Below, in pieces: positions 8,265 through 15,156 of a stretch of 64,000 nt of DNA; the stretch's first letter is position 1; each line of letters begins with the position of its first letter. The DNA is from Bacteroidales bacterium (GTDB taxonomy: Bacteria; Bacteroidota; Bacteroidia; Bacteroidales; UBA932). Made by a program: the position numbers and the translations under genes. The stretch is from NCBI GenBank assembly GCA_017439305.1, contig JAFSJK010000006.1, positions 62,001 through 126,000 on the forward strand, written 5' to 3'. Below the pieces are notes generated by a model that was given only the letters and a program-made list of their open reading frames with translations, ran no database searches and had not been told where the DNA came from.

Positions 8265-9455
8265 ATGTACGGTAAATTCCAAAAGCACCTCCAGGACGAG
8301 CTCAAGGCCATCGAGGAGGCCGGTCTCTACAAGAAGGAGCGCAACATCGCCTCCGCGCAGAGTGCCGAAATCACGCTCCAGGACGGCAGCAAGGCCCTGA
8401 ACTTCTGTGCCAACAACTACCTCGGCCTCGCCGACAGCCCGCGGCTTGCGGCCGCTGCCAAGAAAGCGATCGACGCCCGCGGCTACGGCATGTCCTCCGT
8501 CCGCTTCATCTGCGGCACCCAGGATATCCACAAGGAACTCGAAAAAGCCATCGCCGACTATTTCCATACCGACGACGCCATCCTTTATGCCGCCTGCTTC
8601 GACGCAAACGGCGGCGTGTTCGAACCGCTCCTCACCGCCGAGGACGCCATTATCTCCGATTCCCTGAACCACGCCTCCATCATCGACGGTGTCCGCCTGT
8701 GCAAGGCCCAGCGTTTCCGCTATGCCAATGCCGACATGGCCGATCTCGAAGAGAAACTCAAGGAGGCCCAGGCCTGCCGTTTCCGCATCATCGTCACCGA
8801 CGGCGTGTTCTCCATGGACGGCAACGTCGCCCCGATGGACAAGATCTGTGACCTCGCCGAGAAGTATGACGCGATGGTGATGGTGGACGAAAGCCACTCC
8901 GCCGGTGTCGTGGGACCGACCGGACACGGCGTCGCCGAGCAGTTCAACTGCTACGGACGCATCGACATCTTCACCGGCACCCTTGGAAAGGCCTTCGGCG
9001 GTGCCGTGGGTGGCTTCACCACCGGCCGGCAGGAGATCATCGACATGCTCCGCCAACGCTCCCGCCCGTACCTGTTCTCCAACTCCATCCCCCCGATGAT
9101 TGCCGGAGCCGGTCTGGAGACGTTCAAGATCCTGAAGGAATCCAACGAACTGCACGACCGTCTCGTAGAGAACGTGAACTACTTCCGTGACAAGATGATG
9201 GCCGCCGGTTTCGACATCAAGCCCACGCAGTCCGCCATCTGCGCCGTAATGCTGTACGACGCTCCCCTGTCGCAGAGGTTTGCCGCCAAGATGGCGGAGG
9301 AAGGCATCTTCGTCACCGGCTTCTACTATCCGGTCGTTCCGAAGGGCCAGGCCCGCATCCGCGTGCAACTGTCCGCCGCACACCGCAAGGAGCACCTGGA
9401 CAAGGCCATTGCGGCCTTCATCAAAGTAGGAAAGGAGCTGGGCGTGCTGAAATAG
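8265..9455 (+). CDS. kbl: glycine C-acetyltransferase (2-amino-3-ketobutyrate CoA ligase)
   Basis: A 396-residue alpha-oxoamine synthase (fold type I PLP enzyme). FCANNYLGLA (about residues 47-56), SSVRFICGTQ (about 80), DESHSAG (about 207) and the PLP-lysine motif TGTLGKAFGG (about 240) match Kbl closely, as does the C-terminal VPKGQARIRVQLSAAH. This separates it from serine palmitoyltransferase, the related enzyme that Bacteroidales also carry. It condenses or cleaves 2-amino-3-ketobutyrate with CoA to give glycine and acetyl-CoA, working with the divergent tdh. Confidence 0.96.
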   Translation: MYGKFQKHLQDELKAIEEAGLYKKERNIASAQSAEITLQDGSKALNFCANNYLGLADSPRLAAAAKKAIDARGYGMSSVRFICGTQDIHKELEKAIADYFHTDDAILYAACFDANGGVFEPLLTAEDAIISDSLNHASIIDGVRLCKAQRFRYANADMADLEEKLKEAQACRFRIIVTDGVFSMDGNVAPMDKICDLAEKYDAMVMVDESHSAGVVGPTGHGVAEQFNCYGRIDIFTGTLGKAFGGAVGGFTTGRQEIIDMLRQRSRPYLFSNSIPPMIAGAGLETFKILKESNELHDRLVENVNYFRDKMMAAGFDIKPTQSAICAVMLYDAPLSQRFAAKMAEEGIFVTGFYYPVVPKGQARIRVQLSAAHRKEHLDKAIAAFIKVGKELGVLK

Positions 9456-9609
9456 CCGCTCGTCCTTCTTCCCCACTTTCCGGAAAACGACGGACTCGTC
9501 CATCACCAGGCTGAAACAGCCCGATATACTGAGGGCCAGCAGGTTGCATAGGACGGGTTCGTCCGTTTTACCCAGAAGCCGGCCAAGGCGGACTTTTTTC
9601 CGTAAAACC

Positions 9610-9640
9610 TTGCGATTCTCCACCCAAATGGCTACTTTTA
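9610..9640 (+). promoter_or_regulatory. promoter of the glsA-glsB pair
   Basis: TTG at 9610-9612, 20 bases, then TACTTTTA at 9633-9640 (one mismatch to TAnnTTTG). The ATG at 9649 is 8 bases further on, so the mRNA would have almost no 5' leader. This box decides the start: an in-frame ATG at 9628 lies upstream of it. Confidence 0.6.
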
Positions 9641-9648
9641 CAAACAGA

Positions 9649-10458
9649 ATGGAACCATCTGACAAATACCTCATTGACGTTGGCGCCCTTTTCCGAAGCA
9701 AATTGGGGGAAAAGACGCCGAAGTGGCTGATTTGGCTGGGACGGAGACTCCTGCATGAGAAGTTCCTGAACGAGTGTTTCAAGGAAGGATACACCGGTGT
9801 GGAGTTCGCCGAGAAAGCCTTGGAATACATGCATGTCACCCTGCAGGTGGAAGGCCTTGAAAAAGTTCCGACGGACCGGCTCGTCACCGTGGCATCCAAC
9901 CATCCGCTCGGCGGCCATGACGCCCTTGCCATCGTCTCCATCTTCGGACGGATCTACGACGGGAACATCCGGATCATGGTCAATGACTTCCTGATGGTCC
10001 TGAAGCAGCTCAACGGTATTTTCGTACCCGTGAACAAGATGGGCGGCCAGTCCCGGAACCTGTCAGCCCAGACCGACGGCATCTTCCATTCCGACGCCCA
10101 GGTCCTCATGTTCCCGGCCGGCAAGTGCGCCCGGCGCGAGCACGGGAAGATCGTGGAGATGCCCTGGAAGAAAACCTTCCTCACCAAGAGCGTGGAAACG
10201 CACCGGGATATCATTCCCATGCATTTCTACGGCCGCAATTCCTGGCGCTTCTATTTCGTGGACTGGATCGGCAAGGTCACCGGCGTGAACAGGAAGTTCC
10301 CGCTGGCGATGATCCTGCTGGTGGACGAAATGTACCGCGCACAGGGCCGGACCTACCGCGTAGTGATCGGCGACCCGATCCCCTGGCAGACCTTCGACGG
10401 AAGCAAGAAGCCTGCGGAATGGGCCGACTGGATCAAAGAAAAAGTTGAAAACCTATAA
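9649..10458 (+). CDS. glsA: 1-acyl-glycerol-3-phosphate acyltransferase family, GlsA-like O-acyltransferase
   Basis: A 269-residue PlsC/LPLAT-fold protein with the NHPLGGHD motif (HX5D, about residues 84-91) and a FPAGKCARR motif near residue 160. The NHPxGGxD form is typical of the OlsA/hemolysin-like branch rather than ordinary PlsC. It is followed 30 bases later by an N-acyltransferase of the OlsB/GlsB type. In Bacteroides thetaiotaomicron the adjacent GlsB and GlsA make glycine lipids: GlsB N-acylates glycine with a 3-hydroxy fatty acid and GlsA adds the second acyl chain. The gene pair is the main reason for the name; substrate is inferred. Confidence 0.75.
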   Translation: MEPSDKYLIDVGALFRSKLGEKTPKWLIWLGRRLLHEKFLNECFKEGYTGVEFAEKALEYMHVTLQVEGLEKVPTDRLVTVASNHPLGGHDALAIVSIFGRIYDGNIRIMVNDFLMVLKQLNGIFVPVNKMGGQSRNLSAQTDGIFHSDAQVLMFPAGKCARREHGKIVEMPWKKTFLTKSVETHRDIIPMHFYGRNSWRFYFVDWIGKVTGVNRKFPLAMILLVDEMYRAQGRTYRVVIGDPIPWQTFDGSKKPAEWADWIKEKVENL

Positions 10459-10488
10459 AACGAATCCCTGTACTAAACCTGCCTGCCC

Positions 10489-11466
10489 ATGAAAAAGATC
10501 ATCGACCCCGTCGACAGGGAACTCCTGAAGGCGGAACTCAACCAGGAAACGCACCTGCGGGAAACGAACCGCGCCGGCAACCAGTTGTATGTCGTCGGTC
10601 CCGAGGCTGTGAACGTCATCCGGGAAATCGGCCGCCTGCGGGAAATCGCTTTCCGCAACGACGGCGGCGGCACCGGCGAGCCCCTGGACATCGACAAGTT
10701 CGACACCGATCCCGCCTATGGCTACCGCCAGCTGGTCCTCTGGGACCCCGAGGCCGAGGAAATCATCGGCGGCTACCGCTTCTGCCTGTGTGACGAGGCG
10801 GTCTATGACCGGTTCGGCCAGCCCATCCTGACCTCCGCCCACATGCTCGAGTTCACCAAGAAGTTCCTCCGGGACTTCCTCCCCTATACCCTTGAACTGG
10901 GCCGCTCCTTCGTCTCGGTGGAGTATCAGAGTTCCAAGGCCGGCTCCAAGAGCCTGTACGCCCTGGACAACCTGTTCGACGGAATCGCCGCCCTCGGCGT
11001 ACTGTACAAGGACCGTGTCAAGTTCTTCTTCGGGAAGATGACCATGTATCCCAGCTACAATACCGAAGCCCGGGAAATGGTGATGTATTTCCTCAAGAAA
11101 TACTTCGGGGAGAAGGCCGACCTCATCAAGATCCGCAAGGAGGTCAAGGTGAACAACCCCCGCCGCTTCCACAAGGTCTTCAACGGCAAGGACTACAAGG
11201 AAGACTACAAGATCCTCAAGACCGAAGTCCTGAAGCTCGGCGTGAGTATCCCGCCACTGGTGAACACCTACATGAACCTGTCCCCGTCCATGATTTACTT
11301 CGGCACGGGCATCAACGACGAGTTTGCCGACGTCCTGGACTCCGGCATCCTCATCGCGTTCGAGGAACTGTATCCCGAGAAGATCGACCGCCACACCAAC
11401 TCCTTCCGGAAGATCGGCTGGCGGGCCATCAAGGCCATCCTAAAGCGCTTCCAGCGCAAGGGCTAG
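10489..11466 (+). CDS. glsB: GNAT-fold lipid N-acyltransferase, GlsB/OlsB-like
   Basis: A 325-residue acyltransferase. The central part contains the OlsB-type pattern: RLREIAFR (about 44-51), ILTSAHMLEFTKKFLRDF with ELGRSFVSVEYQ (about 118-150), and a domain ending in PPLVNTYMNLSPSMIYFGTGIN (about 258-280). The family transfers 3-hydroxyacyl groups from ACP to the amino group of ornithine or, in Bacteroides, glycine. It forms an operon with the GlsA-like gene. The 3' end overlaps the convergent tlpA-like gene by 27 bases. Glycine versus ornithine as acceptor cannot be read from the sequence. Confidence 0.75.
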   Translation: MKKIIDPVDRELLKAELNQETHLRETNRAGNQLYVVGPEAVNVIREIGRLREIAFRNDGGGTGEPLDIDKFDTDPAYGYRQLVLWDPEAEEIIGGYRFCLCDEAVYDRFGQPILTSAHMLEFTKKFLRDFLPYTLELGRSFVSVEYQSSKAGSKSLYALDNLFDGIAALGVLYKDRVKFFFGKMTMYPSYNTEAREMVMYFLKKYFGEKADLIKIRKEVKVNNPRRFHKVFNGKDYKEDYKILKTEVLKLGVSIPPLVNTYMNLSPSMIYFGTGINDEFADVLDSGILIAFEELYPEKIDRHTNSFRKIGWRAIKAILKRFQRKG

Positions 11467-11949
11467 CTTCTCCACCATCACGGTCCCGAGGACGACCTTC
11501 CCGTCCGGGTCCACCAGGTACATCGAAGGAATCCATTTGACGTGGAAATCATCCCCGACTTTGGATTCCTTTTTTGCGACGAAATCGCTGAGCTGCAGCC
11601 AGCCGATGCCATTCTCCTCCACATAGGCGTCGAGTTTCTCCGGCTCGGTATCGAAGGAAATGCCTACGAAGGTGACTTTGTCGCCATATTGCGCATACAG
11701 TTCCTTCATCCTGGGGACATCGGCCCTGCAGTCGGGGCACCAGGTAGCCCAGAAATCATAGACGACGTATTTCCCGGCGAAATCCGCCTCGGAGCGGACG
11801 GCACCCGAACGGTCTGACAGGGAGAATGCAGGAATGGCCTCGCCCTTCTTGATCATGTCGACGGCATACTCGCTGTCGGCATCCTTGACGGCGTTCTTGC
11901 AGGACACCAGCGCCGCCACGGCGGCGAGAACAAGCAGGATCTTTTTCAT
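11440..11949 (-). CDS. TlpA/ResA-like thiol-disulfide lipoprotein
   Basis: A 169-residue lipoprotein: signal peptide with lipobox cysteine at residue 17 (LVSC), then a thioredoxin-like AhpC/TSA-type domain with the active-site CPDC in WATWCPDC at residues 71-74 and a cis-proline region (KWIPSMYLVD) near residue 140. Such proteins reduce or isomerise disulfides, or donate electrons, in the periplasm. CPDC is less common than the CPPC or CEPC of TlpA/ResA. The start overlaps the stop of the upstream DUF5715 gene by 4 bases, so they share an operon. Confidence 0.85.
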   Translation of the reverse strand: MKKILLVLAAVAALVSCKNAVKDADSEYAVDMIKKGEAIPAFSLSDRSGAVRSEADFAGKYVVYDFWATWCPDCRADVPRMKELYAQYGDKVTFVGISFDTEPEKLDAYVEENGIGWLQLSDFVAKKESKVGDDFHVKWIPSMYLVDPDGKVVLGTVMVEKLALALEAL

Positions 11950-12653
11950 TTTCGGACGGTTATATGGAAACAGGTTTGTTTTTTCTCGTATTTCACATAG
12001 CAGGCGCCCTCGTCGTGCAGGTCCTTCAAGACCTGCGAAAGGGTGGCCCGCAGATACTCGGGAGGAACATCCGCATAGGGCCGGCCGCGGAGTTCCGGGA
12101 CCTTGACGTAATGCCAGTAAGAAAGATCGAAGGTAGTCCCGTAGCGATGGGCCGAATTCTCCGAAGCGTTGATGTTCCCTGCCCTGAGTTTCCGGACATC
12201 CTCTTCCGTACGGAGGACGGAGGAAACGACCAGTTTGTTGGGATTCAGTCCCTTGGAAGCCAGGGAATCCCGGAAATTACGGCCGATCCGGTCCAGCAGG
12301 TCCGCCGCGGAAGGAACCAGGAACGGAATCGAATGGGTAAGCTCGTCCACGGAGTACAAGTCATTGTCCACGATTTCCACAAGGCTCTTCTTCATCTTTT
12401 CCGCCGCATCTCGGTCCTCCACCGGAGGAACGCCGACTGTTTGGGCCACAGCCAGTTGCACATCGTTCAAATCGTTGAATTCCCGCGCGAAATCCACATC
12501 ATAGATCCGGACTGGACGGTTCTCGATCTCTCCGGCCCGATGCCACATCCAGTTCCTGACTCCCCGGACGATCCCGCACACAAGGAGAGTCAGGAGCAAG
12601 GCGGCGATGGCGGAAACGACCAGCCAGAACTTGGTCTTACGTCTGAGCTTCAT
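11946..12653 (-). CDS. DUF5715 family membrane-anchored protein with M15-like motif
   Basis: A 235-residue protein starting at the ATG at 12653, with one N-terminal membrane anchor (about residues 9-31) and a periplasmic domain. Near residue 175 the sequence SAHRYGTTFD matches the SxHxxGxxxD zinc-binding motif of M15 peptidases (D-Ala-D-Ala carboxypeptidases and L,D-peptidases), and the C-terminal HITV supplies a possible third ligand. I infer a peptidoglycan-related hydrolase fold; activity is unproven. A near-match TATCTTTC box lies 4 bases before the ATG. Confidence 0.7.
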   Translation of the reverse strand: MKLRRKTKFWLVVSAIAALLLTLLVCGIVRGVRNWMWHRAGEIENRPVRIYDVDFAREFNDLNDVQLAVAQTVGVPPVEDRDAAEKMKKSLVEIVDNDLYSVDELTHSIPFLVPSAADLLDRIGRNFRDSLASKGLNPNKLVVSSVLRTEEDVRKLRAGNINASENSAHRYGTTFDLSYWHYVKVPELRGRPYADVPPEYLRATLSQVLKDLHDEGACYVKYEKKQTCFHITVRK

Positions 12654-12688
12654 GGACGAAAGATAGGAATAAAACGCAAATAAATTGC

Positions 12689-12696
12689 TATTTTTG
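12689..12696 (+). promoter_or_regulatory. promoter box of the CDP-alcohol phosphotransferase operon
   Basis: TATTTTTG at 12689-12696, 24 bases before the ATG at 12721. The -33 element is unclear. Confidence 0.5.
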
Positions 12697-12720
12697 CGGA
12701 CATAAACGCTTAAACAGACC

Positions 12721-13431
12721 ATGGAAGAAAAGAAACAGGCCAAGCGGATCCAGACCTCCATCCTCAATTCCCTGGAGAAAAAGGTGCTCGTCTACCTAGC
12801 AGAGCGCCTTCCGGCCCGGATGACCTCCGACCAGCTCACCTTCATCGGATTTGTCGGTGCGCTGGTCGTTGCAACGGGCTACGCCCTCTCGAACCTGAAT
12901 CTGAACTGGCTGTGGCTCGCCTCCTTCGGTTTTGTCGTGAACTGGTTCGGAGACTCCCTGGACGGCAGTCTGGCCCGGGTACGCGGTACCCAGCGGAAGA
13001 CATACGGATTCTTCATCGACCATAACGTGGACGTCATCAACGAGTGCATCATGTTTACAGGCGTAGGCCTTTCTCCGCTTGTCAACATGACCTTCATGGC
13101 GGGTGTCCTGGTAGCATACCTGGCGCTCAGCGTATACGTGTACATCGACTGCTACCTCAAGGGGGAACACCGCCTGACCTACGGCGGCCTGGGTCCCACC
13201 GAATTCCGCATCCTTGCAATCCTGGTGAACACCCTGTTCATCTACATCCCGTTCCTCACCCGATGGAAGCGTCACATCGTCCTCTTTCACAATGAGTTCG
13301 AATTCGGCATCCTGGATGGCATCGCCGTCACTGTCGCCTTCATCCTCTTCTTCTTCTACCTGGTGAGTTTCCTCAAGGATATCCGGTACTTCAAGCGGAT
13401 CGACCCGCCGAAACCCTTCGACAAGGATTAG
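12721..13431 (+). CDS. CDP-alcohol phosphatidyltransferase family protein
   Basis: A 236-residue membrane enzyme with about six transmembrane helices. The CDP-alcohol phosphotransferase signature DG(x2)AR(x8)G(x3)D(x3)D is complete at about residues 80-103. The family joins a CDP-linked lipid or alcohol head group to an alcohol acceptor (PgsA, PssA, inositol-phosphate synthases and others). The length and single catalytic domain do not fit PgsA or PssA clearly. It heads a three-gene operon with an LPLAT acyltransferase (3-base gap) and an SDR (overlap), which points to a dedicated lipid pathway. Confidence 0.88.
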   Translation: MEEKKQAKRIQTSILNSLEKKVLVYLAERLPARMTSDQLTFIGFVGALVVATGYALSNLNLNWLWLASFGFVVNWFGDSLDGSLARVRGTQRKTYGFFIDHNVDVINECIMFTGVGLSPLVNMTFMAGVLVAYLALSVYVYIDCYLKGEHRLTYGGLGPTEFRILAILVNTLFIYIPFLTRWKRHIVLFHNEFEFGILDGIAVTVAFILFFFYLVSFLKDIRYFKRIDPPKPFDKD

Positions 13432-13434
13432 TCC

Positions 13435-14301
13435 ATGGTCGTCATCACCCAGCAGGACGCGGCTGAAAGGCTGTCCCCCGCCTTTGCAGGGCGGAAAGGG
13501 AAGTTGTTGTTCAACCTCGCCGCAGGCGTGACCGGCATCGCGAAGGTCAATGCCCTGCATGACCGGGTGGACAAGTCCGGCGTAACATACGGCCCGCCGT
13601 TTGCCAAGGCAATCTTGGACGATATCGGCGTCGATTTCCGAATCGGGAACCCGGAACGGCTGGACACCCTTCCGGAAGGGCCGTTCATCGTCATCGCAAA
13701 CCATGTCTACGGCCACATCGACGGCATCTGCCTGCTGGACCTCATCGGGCGGCAGCGGCCGGACACAAAGGTGATGGTGAACGAGATGCTCACCTGGATT
13801 CCCGGTCTGGCACCGAACTTCATCGCCGTGAATCCCGTCACAGATGCCAGCAAGGGAGTATCGGATACCAGCATCAATGGCGTCAAGAACGCCCTGAAGC
13901 AACTCCAGGCGGGCGGTCCCCTTTGCCTGTTTCCGTCCGGTGCGGTCGCTGACCTGAAGCCGCGGGAACACTGGACCCTCAGCGAACGCGACTGGCAGGA
14001 CGCGGCTATCCGGCTCATCCGGAAAGCCCGTGTTCCCGTTGTCCCCATCCGGTTTTTCGACCGGAATTCCCGGTTCTACTACGCACTCGGACTCATCGAC
14101 TACCGGGTGCGCTTCATCCGCCTGTTCCACGAAGTGTTCAACAAGCGCGGAACCTGCCCGAGGGTGGGGATCGGAGCGCCCATCTCCGTCGAGGAACAGG
14201 AAAAACACACTGATTTACAAGCATTCAAGGCCTTCCTGCGAAGCAGCGTGTACGACATGCCGCTACCGGAGACCTTCGTCAACCGATCCCGAATATGGTA
14301 A
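13435..14301 (+). CDS. lysophospholipid acyltransferase family protein
   Basis: A 288-residue PlsC/LPLAT-type protein with NHVYGHID (HX5D-type motif, about residues 88-95) and the second motif LFPSGAVAD near residue 162. It is a paralogue of the GlsA-like protein upstream but clearly diverged. Its gene lies 3 bases after the CDP-alcohol phosphotransferase and overlaps the SDR gene by 7 bases. The acyl acceptor is unknown; context suggests a membrane lipid intermediate. Confidence 0.82.
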   Translation: MVVITQQDAAERLSPAFAGRKGKLLFNLAAGVTGIAKVNALHDRVDKSGVTYGPPFAKAILDDIGVDFRIGNPERLDTLPEGPFIVIANHVYGHIDGICLLDLIGRQRPDTKVMVNEMLTWIPGLAPNFIAVNPVTDASKGVSDTSINGVKNALKQLQAGGPLCLFPSGAVADLKPREHWTLSERDWQDAAIRLIRKARVPVVPIRFFDRNSRFYYALGLIDYRVRFIRLFHEVFNKRGTCPRVGIGAPISVEEQEKHTDLQAFKAFLRSSVYDMPLPETFVNRSRIW

Positions 14302-15113
14302 TCAAGCAAGTCAAAGTCGTCCTCCTGACCGGAGGAAGCAGCGGCATCGGAGCCGCCACCGCCCGGCTTCTCGCCGAGGCGGGCATCACCGTCTATGCCG
14401 GTTCCCGCCGCGGAACCGTCGAGAAACCCGCCCCGCGCATCATACCCGTCCAGCTGGATGTCAATGACGAGACATCCTTGAAAAGCACCGTGGAACGCAT
14501 CGTCTCCGAGCAGGGGCATCTGGATGCCGTCGTCTGCAATGCCGGCAACGGCATATACGGGCCGGTGGAAGGTGCTACCGACGAAGAACTCCGGTATCAG
14601 TTCGAGACCTGCTTCTTCGGATCCTTCAAGACCATCCAGGCCTGCCTTCCCGTTTTCCGCCGGCAGGGATTCGGTCGCATCGTTACCGTCACCTCGGTGA
14701 TGGCCATCCTCCAGCTCCCCTTCCAAGGCTTCTACTCTGCGGCCAAGGCAGCCTTGCTCTCCCTGAGTGAATCCCTTTCGATGGAACTGAAAGGAACGGG
14801 TATCGAGTGCTGCAGCGTCCTACCCGGCGATGTCGCCACCGGTTTCACGGCCGCCCGGAAGTTCACCGTCGCCGCCCAGGATCCCGGTTCCCCTTACCGG
14901 GAAAGGATGGACCGCAACCTGAAAAAGATCGAAAAGGACGAGTTGGGGGGCATGACACCGGATGTGATCGGGAAGGCCATCCGCAAACAACTGATGCGGA
15001 AGCACATGGCGATCCGGGTCATCCCGAGAATCGACTACGGCGCCGTCGGTTTCCTCGTCCGGATCCTTCCGGAACGGGGCAAATTGTGGCTGCTGGACCT
15101 TCTCTACAGCTAA
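14295..15113 (+). CDS. SDR family oxidoreductase, possible lipid ketoreductase
   Basis: A 272-residue classical short-chain dehydrogenase. The cofactor motif TGGSSGIG is at residues 12-19, NAGNG near 88, the catalytic Ser in VTSVMA near 138 and YSAAK near 150. The C-terminal extension (about residues 225-272) contains a hydrophobic stretch as in membrane-associated 3-ketosphinganine reductases. Bacteroidales make sphingolipids, so a 3-keto-lipid reductase is a reasonable guess given the lipid neighbours, but it is only a guess. Confidence 0.78.
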   Translation: MVIKQVKVVLLTGGSSGIGAATARLLAEAGITVYAGSRRGTVEKPAPRIIPVQLDVNDETSLKSTVERIVSEQGHLDAVVCNAGNGIYGPVEGATDEELRYQFETCFFGSFKTIQACLPVFRRQGFGRIVTVTSVMAILQLPFQGFYSAAKAALLSLSESLSMELKGTGIECCSVLPGDVATGFTAARKFTVAAQDPGSPYRERMDRNLKKIEKDELGGMTPDVIGKAIRKQLMRKHMAIRVIPRIDYGAVGFLVRILPERGKLWLLDLLYS

Positions 15114-15117
15114 GTCA

Positions 15118-15149
15118 TTTGTGGCTTTCCCGAAAAAATCGTATCTTTG
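15118..15149 (+). promoter_or_regulatory. promoter of the DUF5686 pair
   Basis: TTTG at 15118-15121, 20 bases, TATCTTTG at 15142-15149, and the ATG at 15157 only 7 bases beyond. This is a near-consensus Bacteroidota promoter with room for little or no leader. Confidence 0.8.
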
Positions 15150-15156
15150 ACGGATT

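Noticed and set aside
8265..9455. Kbl as a serine palmitoyltransferase for sphingolipid synthesis
   Set aside because: The sequence is close to Kbl over its whole length and lies divergent to tdh; that context fits threonine degradation.
8166..9941. A 591-codon minus-strand frame opposite kbl
   Set aside because: It mirrors kbl and the GlsA-like gene. The 193-base stretch between the two genes (9456-9648) was also read on both strands, and no convincing separate gene was found there beyond the promoter at 9610-9640.
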